From Pseudomarimonas arenosa (lineage in GTDB: Bacteria; Pseudomonadota; Gammaproteobacteria; Xanthomonadales; Xanthomonadaceae), in contig NZ_JACYTR010000026.1 of assembly GCF_014841215.1 (NCBI RefSeq), forward strand, positions 1 to 61,599: a stretch of DNA of 61,599 nucleotides. Direction: 5' to 3'. Positions 44,011 to 54,113 of the stretch are shown in pieces. The number at the start of each line of letters is the position of its first letter. The stretch's first letter is position 1. The notes beneath the pieces are model-generated. The model was not told the DNA's origin. It did not search any database and was given only the letters and a program-made list of their open reading frames with translations. A program made the position numbers and the translations under genes.

Positions 44011-45075
44011 TCAGGCAATGGCCACCGGCATGCGCCGTCGGCCCCAGCTGCCCTGGTAGGCGCCGAAGCGACCGGCAATGGGCTGGCCGCATTCGGGGCA
44101 ACGCGCCTGCTCATCGATCCGGTACTTGCCCAGCTGGTACCAGTCGCGTTCGATCAGCAGGGTGTCGCAGCCGGGACAGAACGTGCTGCCACCCAGGGAG
44201 TCATGCACATTGCCGGTGTAGACGTAGCGCAGGCCGTACTGCAGCGCGATTTGTCGTGCGCGACTAAGGGTGGAGGCCGGCGTGTGCTCGACGTCGGTCA
44301 TCTTGTGGTCGGGATGAAAGGCGGAGAAATGCAGCGGCACATCCAGTCCCAGGTGCTGTGCAATCCATTCGCACTCAGCATGCAGTTCCGCCTCGCTGTC
44401 GTTCTTGCCGGGAATCAGCAGGGTAGTGATCTCGGTCCAGACATCGGTGTGGTGAACCAGGTATTCCAGGGTGTTGAGCACTGGCTGCAAATGAGCACCG
44501 CAGAGTCGATAGTAAAACTCGTCGGTGAACGCCTTGAGGTCGACATTGGCCGCGTCCATCGGGGCAAAGAATGCTTCACGGGCCTGTTCGGTGATATAGC
44601 CGGCGGTGACAGCCACTGCCTTCAGGCCGCGAGCATGGGCTGCCTCGGCACAGTCCATCGCGTACTCGGCGAAGATCACCGGGTCGTTGTAGGTAAAGGC
44701 AATCGACCGGCAGCCGTAAGCCTCGGCGGTGGCCGCCAATTGTTCGGGGGTGGCGGCCCCCGACAGCGTATCGACCTCGCGCGACTTGCTGATGTCCCAG
44801 TTCTGGCAGAACTTGCAGGCCAGATTGCAGCCGGCGGTGCCAAAGCTCAGCACGCTGCTGCCGGGGTAGAAATGATTCAAGGGCTTTTTTTCGATGGGGT
44901 CGATGCAAAAGCCCGAAGAGCGGCCGTAGCTGGTAAGCCACATCTGGCCGTCTTCCACTTGCCGGACAAAACAGGCGCCGCGCTGACCCTCGCGCAGTTT
45001 GCAGTCGCGTGGGCACAGATCACAGGCAATGCGACCGTCATCCAGTCGATGCCACCATTGGCCTGGATGGTTCAT
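44011..45075 (-). CDS. AmmeMemoRadiSam system radical SAM enzyme
   Basis: A 354-residue radical SAM protein. The 4Fe-4S/SAM motif is CNLACKFC (C83, C87, C90) in the FGTAGCNLACKFCQNWDISK context. Four N-terminal cysteines (CDLCPRDCKLREGQRGAC) and a C-terminal CPGC...CPEC pair suggest extra metal sites. FTYNDPVIFAEYAMD and VYTGNVHDSLGGSTFCPGC are typical of this family. The family is genetically linked to Memo-like and AMMECR1-like proteins; the reaction is not known. It overlaps the fusion gene (ATGA, 4 nt). Confidence 0.92.
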   Translation of the reverse strand: MNHPGQWWHRLDDGRIACDLCPRDCKLREGQRGACFVRQVEDGQMWLTSYGRSSGFCIDPIEKKPLNHFYPGSSVLSFGTAGCNLACKFCQNWDISKSREVDTLSGAATPEQLAATAEAYGCRSIAFTYNDPVIFAEYAMDCAEAAHARGLKAVAVTAGYITEQAREAFFAPMDAANVDLKAFTDEFYYRLCGAHLQPVLNTLEYLVHHTDVWTEITTLLIPGKNDSEAELHAECEWIAQHLGLDVPLHFSAFHPDHKMTDVEHTPASTLSRARQIALQYGLRYVYTGNVHDSLGGSTFCPGCDTLLIERDWYQLGKYRIDEQARCPECGQPIAGRFGAYQGSWGRRRMPVAIA

Positions 45076-46448
45076 GCTGGCTCGCTCCAGTGCTGCACCT
45101 GATAGCGATATACACGCAGTTCCGCTGACCAGAAATCGGCTGCCAGTCCAGCTTTGTGCTTGAGCGCGCGCAGGAAGTCCGCCGGTTGCGGCAAGGCCTG
45201 CCAGACCTGCGGCAGGAAGGTGCCTCGGCGGCCATGCAACTCCAGCAGCAGTCCATCGACGCCAGGGCGAATCAATTGCAGCAGGTGTTGCTCGCTCTCG
45301 ACCGCCAAGGGTTGCAGCGGCGATAGCAGCGAGACCTCGATGTGCAGATCATCGAGCTCATCGGCGCGCAGGCAGGGAAATCGTGAATCGTCAAAGGCGG
45401 CTGCGCAGGCGCTGTGTTCGATGGCCAATTCCAGCGTTTGACAGGCTTCCAGAGTTCCGCGGCAACCGCGCAGCTCACCTTGTCGGCGCAAGCTGACGAA
45501 GCAGGCCGCCGGCTGCTGCAAGGCCGGATGTGCAGCTACGTCGCCGACTGGCTTGTTAAGGGCCAGGCGAATCGCCCGTCGCGCACGCTGTAGCAGTGTC
45601 CTGCCCAGCGCCGGGTCCGGGTCCGCTGACATCCCGGCCGCGGGCGCTTCGCTGAATGCGACCGAGCAGTAGCCCACCACCCGCTCCGGGCTGCCGGCGG
45701 TGTCAGCCGAGGTGCGGCGGTCCAGCAGATGCGCTGTCATGCCGCGCCGTTTTGCCACCCGCAGCAGACCATTGATCGGTGTGGCGCCGCAGGCCTGTTC
45801 ATGGTCCAACGGCTCATTGAGTGCAACGATCTGCTCCGTGGTGGCGCGATCGATCTGCATCGCCAGTCGTTGCGGCAGGTAGTGCGATAGATCCGAGCTG
45901 ATCAGGACCAGGGTTTCTTCCCCACCCCACACCGCCTCCAATACTTCCGCGACTTCCTCCGCGTTGGCATGGCCCACCAGCACGGGCAAGACGCTGAAGT
46001 GATCCAAGGTGTTCAGCAGGAAGGGGAGCTGTACTTCCAGCGCATGCTCCTCTGCATGTACATCGTCGCGTTGAGTTACCTGTGACATCGGCAATAGCCG
46101 CTGCACGCCCTCCTGATCGACTTCGACCTCGCCCAATGGTGAAGCGAAACGGCTGTGCGTGGGTACTGCCAAGCCCTTGAAGCCAACCCGGTGCGCCGGG
46201 CCGAGCAGCACTACGCGTCGAATTCGGCCCGCCGCTGGCCGCAGTGCGGCATAGGCGCGGGCGGCAATCGGGCCAGAATAGACATATCCCGCGTGCGGCA
46301 CGATCAGCGCCTTCGGAGGCGCCGATAGGGGTGTGGATGCAGCCGCTCCTTCACGCAACAGGCCATCGAGTTCGGCCTGCAATTGCCCAGGATTGGCGGG
46401 ATAGAACAGTCCGGCCACGGCGGCCGGGCGCGGCTGATCGCTCAGCAT
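45072..46448 (-). CDS. AmmeMemoRadiSam protein B-A fusion (Memo-like plus AMMECR1-like)
   Basis: A 458-residue fusion. Residues about 1-265 are Memo-like, an extradiol-dioxygenase-like fold with likely metal ligands H52 (VPHAGY), H86 (LGPAHR) and H189 (SSDLSHY) and C220 in HEQACGATP. Residues about 275-458 are AMMECR1-like, with CFVSLRRQGELRGCRGTLEA and SRFPCLRADELDDLHIEVSLLSPL. These normally occur as separate genes; their fusion here implies direct cooperation in the system. The ATG at 46448 follows GGGAGG at 5-nt spacing; an in-frame GTG at 46454 is less likely. Confidence 0.9.
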   Translation of the reverse strand: MLSDQPRPAAVAGLFYPANPGQLQAELDGLLREGAAASTPLSAPPKALIVPHAGYVYSGPIAARAYAALRPAAGRIRRVVLLGPAHRVGFKGLAVPTHSRFASPLGEVEVDQEGVQRLLPMSQVTQRDDVHAEEHALEVQLPFLLNTLDHFSVLPVLVGHANAEEVAEVLEAVWGGEETLVLISSDLSHYLPQRLAMQIDRATTEQIVALNEPLDHEQACGATPINGLLRVAKRRGMTAHLLDRRTSADTAGSPERVVGYCSVAFSEAPAAGMSADPDPALGRTLLQRARRAIRLALNKPVGDVAAHPALQQPAACFVSLRRQGELRGCRGTLEACQTLELAIEHSACAAAFDDSRFPCLRADELDDLHIEVSLLSPLQPLAVESEQHLLQLIRPGVDGLLLELHGRRGTFLPQVWQALPQPADFLRALKHKAGLAADFWSAELRVYRYQVQHWSEPA

Positions 46449-46547
46449 GCGCACCTCCCGCGGCGTTTGACCTGGCAGATGTCAGGTCTTGTTGGTCACG
46501 CCTTAGGGACAGCTTGCGCCGCTGGGCGCGAAAATCAAGTCGACAAG

Positions 46548-49211
46548 TCAGCCGGCGCTCAGCTGTTTCAGCTGGTACAGGCTTTCCAGCGCCTCGCGCG
46601 GCGACAGTTGATCGGGGTCGATTTCGGCCAGGGCCTTCTCCAGCGCCGAGGGCGCGGCGGCAAACAGGCTGAGCTGTGGGCTGGGATCCTCGCGTCGCGG
46701 TGGCGCCGCGCCGGGTGTGCCTTCCAGTTCTTCCAGATAGGCGCGAGCCGCTTTCAGCGCGGCTTTCGGCAGGCCGGCCAGGGCGGCGACCTGCAGGCCG
46801 AAACTGCGATTGGCCGGGCCTTCCTTCACCGCATGCATAAAGACCAACTTATCGCCATGTTCCACCGCGTCGAGATGCACATTGACGATGCCATTGCCGG
46901 GCGCGGCCAGTTGGGTCAGCTCGAAGTAATGGGTGGCAAACAAGGTCATGGCGCGATTGGCGCGAGCCAGCTGCAGGGCGCAGGCCTTGGCCAGGGCCAG
47001 GCCGTCATAGGTGGAGGTGCCGCGGCCGATTTCGTCCATCAAGACCAGGGAATGCTCGCTGGCGTGATGCAGGATGTAACTGGTCTCGGCCATTTCCACC
47101 ATGAAGGTCGACTGGCCGCGGGCGAGATCGTCGCCGGCACCGATGCGGGTGAGAATGCGATCGATCGGGCCGATCTCGGCCTCGCTCGCTGGCACGAAAC
47201 TGCCGATATGTGCCAATAGCACGATCAGCGCGGTCTGCCGCATATAGGTCGACTTGCCGCCCATATTGGGGCCGGTGATCACCAGCAGTCGGCGCTCCGG
47301 GCCGAGTTCCACCGAGTTCGGCTCGAACGGCTCATCGCGTACCGCTTCCACCACCGGATGACGGCCATCGACGATGCGGATGCCGGGCTCATCAACCAGC
47401 CTGGGCGCATTCCAGTTCAAGCTCTCGGCACGCTCGGCAAAACCGCACAACACATCGAGTTCCGCCAGGGCGCTGGCGGCACTCTTCAGCGGCTGAAGGC
47501 GGACGTTGAGTTGGTCGAGCAAGTCTTCCCACAGCTGCTTCTCACGGGCCAGGGCCTGATCCTTGGCCGACAGCACCTGATCTTCGAACTGCTTCAGTTC
47601 CTCGGTGATATAGCGCTCGGCATTGGCTAGGGTTTGCCGTCGGGTGTAGTGGGTCGGCACCTTGTCGGCCTGCGCCTTGCCCATCTCGATGTAGTAGCCA
47701 TGCACCCGGTTGTAGCCGACCTTGAGCGTGGCGATGCCGGTCTGCTCGCGTTCGCGGGCTTCGAGTTCGACCAGAAAGCTGTCGGCGTCTTCGGTGAGGC
47801 GGCGGAAACGGTCCAGTTCGGCATCGAAGCCATCGGCAATAACGCCGCCATCGCGCAGCACCACCGGCGGCTGCGGCTTGATCGCCCGGTTAAGCAGATC
47901 GGCTTCGTGCTCGTGGCCGCTAAGGGCGAGAGCGAGTTGGCCGAGCAAGCCTGTCGCCGCATCGTCAACCAATGCGGGCTGGTCTCCTCCCCTTGCGAGC
48001 GTGGCTCGATGGGGGAGGTCGGGAGGGGGTTGGCTTTGCGCCGCAAGGGGAGGAGTAACATCTAGCAAGGATCTAAGTTCAGGCAAGGCCAACAAGGCAT
48101 CGCGCAAAGTACTGAGATCGCGTGGCCGGGCCGAACGAAGGGCGACTCGAGCGAGAATGCGTTCAACATCGCCAATGGCGCGAAACGCCTCGCGTAGCGG
48201 TTCAAACAATCCGTTATCGATCAGACTGGCGACCGCTTGATGGCGTTCTCTTAACAGCGCCTGCCGCCGCAGTGGACGATGCAGCCAGCGTTTCAGCAGG
48301 CGTCCGCCCATCGGCGTGATGCTGCTGTCGAGCACCGCTGCAACTGTGTGTTCAGTGCGGCCATCGATGCGGCTGTCGAGTTCCAGGTGACGCCGGGTCG
48401 CGGCATTCATGGCGATGCTGTCACTGCTCGATTCGACCGCGATGCCGGATAGGTGCGGCAGGGCTTGACGCTGGGTCTCTTCCAGATAGCCGAGCAGGGC
48501 GCCGCAGGCGGCGATGGCCAGCGCGCGGTCTTCGATGCCAAAGGCGGTGAGATCGTGCAGCTGATAGAAACGCAGCAGGGTGCGACGGCCGCTGTCGGCA
48601 TCGAAGTGCCAGGGGCCGCGGCGCCGCAGTCCGCGGGCAGCGCTCAGAAACGCCGGCCAGCCATCTTCATCGGGCTGCAGCAGCTCGGCCGGCTCCAGCC
48701 GTGCCAGTTCGGCGCTGAGCTCATCCTCGCTGGCCAGCTCCTGCACCAGGAAGCGGCCGGCCGACAGATCGACCCAGGCCAGACCGAAGCCCTGCTTGCC
48801 GCGACTCACTGCCGCCAGCAGTGTATCGCGGCGCTCCTCCAGCAGGGCATCGTCGGTGACCGTGCCCGGGGTGACAATCCGCACCACCTTGCGTTCCACC
48901 AGGCCCTTGCTGGCCGCCGGATCGCCGATCTGCTCGCAGATCGCCACTGATTCGCCAAGCGCCACCAGCCGGGCCAGATAACCCTCGGCGGCGTGAAACG
49001 GCACCCCAGCCATGGGAATCGGCTGGCCGGCCGACTGGCCGCGCTGGGTCAGGGTGATATCGAGCAGCTTGGCCGCACGCCGCGCATCGTCGTAGAACAA
49101 TTCATAGAAATCGCCCATCCGAAAGAACAGCAGAATGTCCGGATGCTCGGCCTTGGCGGCGAAAAACTGTTTCATCAGCGGGGTGTGTTCCGCTGTCTTG
49201 TCCTGACTCAT
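46548..49211 (-). CDS. mutS: DNA mismatch repair protein MutS
   Basis: An 887-residue mismatch-recognition ATPase. The mismatch-contact motif [11 protein letters not shown] is near residue 30. The ATPase part has Walker [14 protein letters not shown] (about 644-656), [18 protein letters not shown] and a [12 protein letters not shown] segment. It is longer than E. coli MutS (853). Part of the excess is a Pro/Ala-rich stretch at residues 386-410 encoded by a palindromic repeat inserted in frame within the core domain. Otherwise the protein appears intact. It lies upstream of the Memo fusion gene on the same strand, 99 nt away. Confidence 0.96.
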   Translation of the reverse strand: MSQDKTAEHTPLMKQFFAAKAEHPDILLFFRMGDFYELFYDDARRAAKLLDITLTQRGQSAGQPIPMAGVPFHAAEGYLARLVALGESVAICEQIGDPAASKGLVERKVVRIVTPGTVTDDALLEERRDTLLAAVSRGKQGFGLAWVDLSAGRFLVQELASEDELSAELARLEPAELLQPDEDGWPAFLSAARGLRRRGPWHFDADSGRRTLLRFYQLHDLTAFGIEDRALAIAACGALLGYLEETQRQALPHLSGIAVESSSDSIAMNAATRRHLELDSRIDGRTEHTVAAVLDSSITPMGGRLLKRWLHRPLRRQALLRERHQAVASLIDNGLFEPLREAFRAIGDVERILARVALRSARPRDLSTLRDALLALPELRSLLDVTPPLAAQSQPPPDLPHRATLARGGDQPALVDDAATGLLGQLALALSGHEHEADLLNRAIKPQPPVVLRDGGVIADGFDAELDRFRRLTEDADSFLVELEAREREQTGIATLKVGYNRVHGYYIEMGKAQADKVPTHYTRRQTLANAERYITEELKQFEDQVLSAKDQALAREKQLWEDLLDQLNVRLQPLKSAASALAELDVLCGFAERAESLNWNAPRLVDEPGIRIVDGRHPVVEAVRDEPFEPNSVELGPERRLLVITGPNMGGKSTYMRQTALIVLLAHIGSFVPASEAEIGPIDRILTRIGAGDDLARGQSTFMVEMAETSYILHHASEHSLVLMDEIGRGTSTYDGLALAKACALQLARANRAMTLFATHYFELTQLAAPGNGIVNVHLDAVEHGDKLVFMHAVKEGPANRSFGLQVAALAGLPKAALKAARAYLEELEGTPGAAPPRREDPSPQLSLFAAAPSALEKALAEIDPDQLSPREALESLYQLKQLSAG
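47984..48055. repeat. 72-bp palindromic element inserted in frame in mutS
   Basis: CTCCTCCCCTTGCG (47984-47997) and CGCAAGGGGAGGAG (48042-48055) are perfect 14-bp terminal inverted repeats. The element is 72 bp, exactly 24 codons, so MutS stays open. Its text resembles the terminal regions and CCC-rich core of the interspersed repeats at 25488 and 52060. On the mutS strand it encodes [20 protein letters not shown] followed by RGG. Confidence 0.85.
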
Positions 49212-49323
49212 GGCTGCCTGTGTGCGGGTGATGCCCCGGCCACCTGGCCGGCATGCGACCGCCTATTCTGCCTGTACCGGCCGCCGGCTGCATCGCGCAG
49301 ACCCAGGTCGGGGCGATTGGCCT

Positions 49324-49335
49324 GCATACGTATGC
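49324..49335. promoter_or_regulatory. 12-bp palindrome GCATACGTATGC upstream of the PTS gene
   Basis: A perfect palindrome centred on CG, the style of many LacI-family operators, 25 nt upstream of the candidate -35 of the PTS promoter. It is a candidate binding site for a sugar-responsive repressor; no regulator gene is in the window. Confidence 0.4.
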
Positions 49336-49360
49336 GGTTGAATCTTGCCGCATCAGCGGC

Positions 49361-49388
49361 TTGCGAGCAGGCCACAACGGGCTACTCT
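49361..49388 (+). promoter_or_regulatory. Candidate sigma-70 promoter for the PTS genes
   Basis: TTGCGA (49361-49366) and TACTCT (49383-49388) are 16 nt apart, ending 24 nt before the ATG at 49413. Both hexamers are good partial matches to the consensus. A GGAGGGGG ribosome site follows. Confidence 0.45.
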
Positions 49389-49412
49389 GGCGACGCTGCA
49401 GCCGGAGGGGGC

Positions 49413-51971
49413 ATGGCCGAACAATCCAACATCTTGCCTGTATTGGCGCCGCTGTCCGGGGTACGGGTGCCCTTATCGCGGGTGCCCGACCCGGTGTTTG
49501 CCCAGCGCATGGTCGGCGATGGCGCCTCGCTGGATCCGACCTCGTCAACCTTGCTGGCGCCGATCGATGGCGACGTAGTGCAATTGCATGCCGCACATCA
49601 CGCGATCACCCTGCGTCACCCCAGCGGGGTCGACATCCTGATCCATATCGGCATCGACACGGTGACCCTGCGCGGTGAGGGCTTCACCCCGATGGTGCGG
49701 CTGGGCGATCGGGTCAGTGCAGGTCAAGGCCTGATCCGCTTCGATCTCGATCATCTGGCCTGCCGCGCGCGCAGCATGCTGACCCAGGTGGTGGTAGCCA
49801 ATGGCGAGCGCGTGGTCGCGCTCCAGCTGGGGCGCGGCGAGCTGGAGGCCGGGCGAAGTCTGTTGTTCAGTCTGACGCTCAACAGTGACGATCGGTCAGC
49901 CGCCGCGGTCCACCGGGGCGATCAGCATGCGACGAAGGTCGAGTTGCCGAATCCGGCCGGCTTGCATGCGCGGCCGGCGGCGGTGTTCGCCGAAGCGGCC
50001 AAGCACTATCGGGCCGATGTTCGATTGCGCTTTCAGGGCCGCGAAGCCAATGGCAAATCTCTGGTGGCCCTGATGTCCCTGGCCACGGCGGCCGGTAGCG
50101 TGGTGGAACTGGTGGCCCGCGGGCCCGATGCGCGCGAGGCGCTGGGCCGCTTGGCCGAACTGTTGCGTCAGGGCTGCGGGGAGGATCTTCAGGCCGCCCG
50201 GGCCGAGGCGGAGCGCAGACCGTCGCTGGAAGTCGAGCGCGCAGCCAACCGCGCGGTCAGCGGCGAACTGCGTGGCGTCACCGCATCGCCCGGACTGGCC
50301 ATCGGCCGCGTGTTTCAGTGGCGCCGCGGCGCGCTGCAGGTGCAAGAGCGAGGTGCCGACCCGGCCAGCGAACACCAGCGCCTGAGCCAGGCCTTGCGCG
50401 CTGCCGAGCGCAGTTTGCGGGAACTGCAGGTTCAATCGACAGATACCGCGCGTGGCGCCATCCTCGCGGCTCAGCAGGAACTGCTGCAGGATCCGCAACT
50501 GGTCGACAGCGCCTTGGCCCTGATCGATCAGGGCAAGAGCGCTGCCTATGCCTGGCAGACGGCGACCGAACAATCGGCCGCCACCCTGGCCGCCCTCGGC
50601 AATGCCTTGCTGGCCGAGCGCGCGGCGGATCTGCGTGATATCGGGCGGCGTGTGCTCGGCGAGTTGCTGGGCGAAGTGACCACCAGCGTGCAGTTGCCCG
50701 AGGGCTGCATCCTGATTGCCGAAGACCTCACCCCATCGGAAACCGCCGACCTCGATCGCCAGCGCCTGCGCGGCTTCTGCACCCGCGGCGGCGGCGCCAC
50801 CGGTCACGTCGCCATTCTGGCCCGCTCGTTTGGTCTGCCGGCGCTATGTGCTATCGACCCACAGGCGCTGCAACTGGCCGATGGCCAGAGGGTGATTCTC
50901 GACGCCGATCGTGGCCTGTTGTTGACAGCTCCCGCTCCCGAACAATGGGCGCAGGCGGAACGTGATGTTGAGGAGGCGAAACAACGCGCCCAGCGCGAGA
51001 GGACCGCTGCTCAGCAACCGGCCCGCAGTGCTGATGGACAGCGCATCGAGGTGGTGGCCAATGTGCGTCACGCCGCCGATACCGCGGACGCCCTGGCCGC
51101 CGGGGCCGAAGGGGTAGGGCTGCTGCGCAGCGAGTTGCTGTTCGAACAGCGCAGCAGTGCGCCTGATGAGGACGAGCAGATCGCCGCCTACGCCGCCGTC
51201 GCGCGCTGCCTCGGCCAGGATCGGCCGCTGGTGATTCGCAGCCTGGACGTTGGCGGCGACAAACCGCTGAGCTATCTGCCATTGCCACGCGAGGACAATC
51301 CATTTCTCGGCCAGCGCGGTGTGCGGCTCAGCCTGGCTCACCCGGCGCTGTTTTGCACCCAGATTCGCGCGGTGCTGCGCGCCACCCAGGGCCATCGCCT
51401 GCATCTGATGCTGCCGATGGTGGCAACCCTGGAGGAGTTTCGCCAGGCCCGCGCCCTGGTCGCCGAGCAGGCAGAGCAGCTGGGTCTGGCCATGCCCTCG
51501 CTGGGCATCATGATCGAGGTGCCGTCGGCGGCCCTATTGGCCGAGCAGTTTGCCCGCGAGGTTGATTTCATGTCGATCGGCAGCAATGACCTGACCCAGT
51601 ACACCCTGGCCATGGATCGCGGTCATGCCCAGCTGGCACAACACGCCGATGCGCTGCATCCTGCTGTGTTGCGCTTGATTGGATTGTGCGGCGATGCAGT
51701 CAAACGAAACGCTAAGTGGCTCGGGGTGTGTGGCGCGATGGCTTCCGATCCGCTGGCCGTGCCAGCCTTGCTGGGTCTGGGAGTGCGCGAGCTGTCAGTG
51801 GAGGCGCCGGCGGTGGCCGCAGTGAAAGCCGCGGTGGCGCGTTGTTATCTCGATGAATGCCGAGCACTGGCGCAACAACTGGTCGAGCTCGATACCGCCA
51901 GCGCGGTACGGGCGCGATTGAGCGAGTTTCAATCCCGGGCCCACGCCGCTCGTGTTGAGGAATCGGTCTGA
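49413..51971 (+). CDS. PTS EIIA-HPr-EI fusion protein
   Basis: An 852-residue cytoplasmic chain that carries out three consecutive phosphotransfer steps from PEP. Residues about 20-150 are glucose-type EIIA (IHIGIDTVTLRGEGF, active H78). Residues about 172-255 are HPr (PNPAGLHARPAAVF, active H185; NGKSL serine near 216). The rest is EI with CTRGGGATGHVAILARS (active H465) and MSIGSNDLTQYTLAMDR, then GVCGAMASD (catalytic Cys). A separate HPr or EI is thus not needed. The ATG at 49413 follows GCCGGAGGGGG; long upstream in-frame extension is rejected. It pairs with the EIICB gene downstream. Confidence 0.93.
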   Translation: MAEQSNILPVLAPLSGVRVPLSRVPDPVFAQRMVGDGASLDPTSSTLLAPIDGDVVQLHAAHHAITLRHPSGVDILIHIGIDTVTLRGEGFTPMVRLGDRVSAGQGLIRFDLDHLACRARSMLTQVVVANGERVVALQLGRGELEAGRSLLFSLTLNSDDRSAAAVHRGDQHATKVELPNPAGLHARPAAVFAEAAKHYRADVRLRFQGREANGKSLVALMSLATAAGSVVELVARGPDAREALGRLAELLRQGCGEDLQAARAEAERRPSLEVERAANRAVSGELRGVTASPGLAIGRVFQWRRGALQVQERGADPASEHQRLSQALRAAERSLRELQVQSTDTARGAILAAQQELLQDPQLVDSALALIDQGKSAAYAWQTATEQSAATLAALGNALLAERAADLRDIGRRVLGELLGEVTTSVQLPEGCILIAEDLTPSETADLDRQRLRGFCTRGGGATGHVAILARSFGLPALCAIDPQALQLADGQRVILDADRGLLLTAPAPEQWAQAERDVEEAKQRAQRERTAAQQPARSADGQRIEVVANVRHAADTADALAAGAEGVGLLRSELLFEQRSSAPDEDEQIAAYAAVARCLGQDRPLVIRSLDVGGDKPLSYLPLPREDNPFLGQRGVRLSLAHPALFCTQIRAVLRATQGHRLHLMLPMVATLEEFRQARALVAEQAEQLGLAMPSLGIMIEVPSAALLAEQFAREVDFMSIGSNDLTQYTLAMDRGHAQLAQHADALHPAVLRLIGLCGDAVKRNAKWLGVCGAMASDPLAVPALLGLGVRELSVEAPAVAAVKAAVARCYLDECRALAQQLVELDTASAVRARLSEFQSRAHAARVEESV

Positions 51972-52059
51972 TGAGTGCTTGTGATGGGTCCGGCTCGTCT
52001 GGCCTCTCGATGAACTACCGGCATAACCTGTCGATTCGCCTAGGCCGCGCCTTGCTCCC

Positions 52060-52216
52060 CTACCCAGGAACCTCGCTGCGTGAGGCCTGGATAGGGAAAG
52101 GCCGGCTCCCTAACCCCACCCCAGCCCTCCCCGAACATCGGGGAGGGAGTTCCGGGGCGCAATCCGGTGCGGCGAAAATCAGCGCACATTGGTCTCTCCC
52201 CTGGAGGGAGAGGGGC
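52060..52216. repeat. Long interspersed repeat, copy 2
   Basis: This matches 25488-25630 and lies in the 270-nt gap between the two PTS genes. The first part (CTACCCAGGAACCTCGCT) and the core (CTCCCTAACCCCACCCCAGC and CCTCCCCGAACATCGGGGAG) are nearly identical. It ends with CTCTCCCCTGGAGGGAGAGG, a further palindrome. Short remnants of translation-like text flank it, but no gene is supported in 51972-52241. Confidence 0.8.
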
Positions 52217-52241
52217 TAGAGCACTTCAAGGGACACTAGAG

Positions 52242-54002
52242 ATGTTCAAATCAGCATTCACCCTGCTGCAAAAGATTGGCAAGTCGCTGATGTTGCCGGT
52301 GGCGGTCTTGCCGGTGGCCGGCCTGCTGCTGGGTATTGGAGCGGCCAAGTTCGGTTGGATTCCGGCCGATCTGTCGCTGATGATGAAGATGTCGGGCGAT
52401 GTGATCTTCGGCAATCTGCCGTTGATCTTCGCCATCGGCGTAGCACTGGGTTTCACCGAGAACGATGGGGTGGCGGCAATCGCGGCCACCATCGGCTACC
52501 TGGTGATGAATGCCACCCTCGGGGTGATGGCCGGCATCGTCGGCATCACCGCCGATTCGATCATGGGCATCCCCTCGATTCAGACCGGGGTGTTCGGCGG
52601 CATTCTGGCCGGCTGTCTGGCCGCCTGGTTGTTCAACCGTTACTACCGCATTCGGCTGCCGGATTATCTGGGCTTCTTTGCCGGCAAGCGCTTCGTGCCG
52701 ATTGTGACGGCCTTGGCCGCGATTGGTCTTGGCATTCTGCTGGCTTTCATCTGGCCGCCGATCGGCAGCGGCATCAAGCTGTTTTCGCATTGGGCCGCGA
52801 ATGAAGATCCGCGCACCGCGGCCACCGTGTACGGCTTGGTCGAGCGGCTGCTGATTCCGTTCGGCCTGCACCATATCTGGAACGTGCCGTTCTTCTTCGA
52901 GATGGGCACCTTTGTCGATCCCAGCAGCGGCAAGACGGTGTCCGGCGATATCAATCGCTTCTTCGCCGGCGACTCCACGGCCGGCGTGCTGGCTGGTGGC
53001 TTTCTGTTCAAGATGTTCGGCCTGCCGGCGGCGGCGATTGCGATCTGGCACGAGGCGCGACCGGAGCGGCGCCTGGCGGTGGGCGGCATCATGCTATCCG
53101 GCGCGCTGACCTCCTTTCTCACCGGCATCACCGAACCGATCGAGTTCGCCTTCCTGTTCGTTGCGCCGGTGCTGTACCTGGTGCACGCCGTGCTAGTGGC
53201 CAGCGCCCAGTTCTTAACCAACTCCTTGGACATGCACATGGGATTCACCTTTTCCCAGGGTGCCATCGATTTCGTGGTGTTCAACCTGATCGGGCCGAAT
53301 GCCAAGAACGCCTGGTATGTGTTCATTCTTGGGCCACTGTATGCGCTGATCTACTACGGCGTGTTCCGTGCGGTGATCCGCTGGTTCGATCTGAAAACCC
53401 CGGGGCGCGAAACCGAGGCCACGGCCAGCGTCGCCAGTCAGCCCGGCAGCAGCCAGGCCGCCGCCCTGGTCGCGGCCTTCGGCGGCGCCGGCAATATCCG
53501 CGGCCTCGATGCCTGCATCACCCGCCTGCGCATCGAAGTGGCCGATCCGCAGCAGGTCGATCAGGCCAAACTCAAGCTGTTGGGTGCCGCCGGCGTGCTC
53601 ATGGTCGGCAACAACGTGCAAGCGATCTTCGGCCCCTTGTCGGACAATCTGCGCACCGAGATGCAGGATTGCCTGCGTGGTAGCGCGACCACAGCGGGCG
53701 TAGCCCCGCCGGCAGCGCTGGCTGCCACCCCCACTGCTGTTACTCCGCCCTCCTCGATGGAGGACTGGGTTAAGGAGGCCGCCGAAGGTCTGCGGCAGGC
53801 CTTGGGTGGGATGGCCAATATTCTCAACCTCGAAGCGGTGGCATACACCCGCTTGCGTGTTGAGCTTGCCGATGCGCGGCGGATCGATGCCGAGGCGCTG
53901 AAGGCCGCTGGCGCTGATGCGGTGTTCGAGGTCAGGCCCGGCCTCTATCACTTGCTGGTCGGCGATCGTGCGGAGCAACTGGCGGCTGAGCTGCGCGCTT
54001 AG
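52242..54002 (+). CDS. nagE: PTS EIICB permease, N-acetylglucosamine/glucose type, with a second EIIB-like domain
   Basis: A 586-residue sugar permease. The EIIC part (1-385) has about ten membrane helices, with [15 protein letters not shown] and [21 protein letters not shown] follows (about 405-480) with C425 in [13 protein letters not shown], the phosphorylated cysteine. A second EIIB-like domain (about 505-586) repeats the pattern with [15 protein letters not shown] but has alanine (A534) where the cysteine would be. The sugar is inferred from the order-level pattern (GlcNAc), not proven. The ATG at 52242 is chosen over an upstream start whose product would begin in the repeat. Confidence 0.9.
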   Translation: MFKSAFTLLQKIGKSLMLPVAVLPVAGLLLGIGAAKFGWIPADLSLMMKMSGDVIFGNLPLIFAIGVALGFTENDGVAAIAATIGYLVMNATLGVMAGIVGITADSIMGIPSIQTGVFGGILAGCLAAWLFNRYYRIRLPDYLGFFAGKRFVPIVTALAAIGLGILLAFIWPPIGSGIKLFSHWAANEDPRTAATVYGLVERLLIPFGLHHIWNVPFFFEMGTFVDPSSGKTVSGDINRFFAGDSTAGVLAGGFLFKMFGLPAAAIAIWHEARPERRLAVGGIMLSGALTSFLTGITEPIEFAFLFVAPVLYLVHAVLVASAQFLTNSLDMHMGFTFSQGAIDFVVFNLIGPNAKNAWYVFILGPLYALIYYGVFRAVIRWFDLKTPGRETEATASVASQPGSSQAAALVAAFGGAGNIRGLDACITRLRIEVADPQQVDQAKLKLLGAAGVLMVGNNVQAIFGPLSDNLRTEMQDCLRGSATTAGVAPPAALAATPTAVTPPSSMEDWVKEAAEGLRQALGGMANILNLEAVAYTRLRVELADARRIDAEALKAAGADAVFEVRPGLYHLLVGDRAEQLAAELRA

Positions 54003-54057
54003 TCGAGCGCGACCTAGCCCGCCGTCAAAACACAAGACTTGCCAGCCTGGGTAGCCG

Positions 54058-54090
54058 GCGGGTAGCGTGTCGCCCTGTCACGTCACCCGC
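54058..54090 (+). terminator. Stem-loop after the PTS permease gene
   Basis: GCGGGTAGCGTG (54058-54069) and CACGTCACCCGC (54079-54090) pair over 12 positions with one mismatch and one G-U pair, loop of 9. It lies between the PTS permease and the lipoxygenase, 24 nt before the latter's start, so it separates the two units or controls the second. Confidence 0.5.
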
Positions 54091-54113
54091 GCATAGCGCG
54101 CAATCTGAGGGCA

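Noticed and set aside
48993-49412. PTS fusion extended upstream into mutS
   Set aside because: The extension runs antisense through the mutS start; the ATG at 49413 has a strong ribosome site and starts at the EIIA domain.
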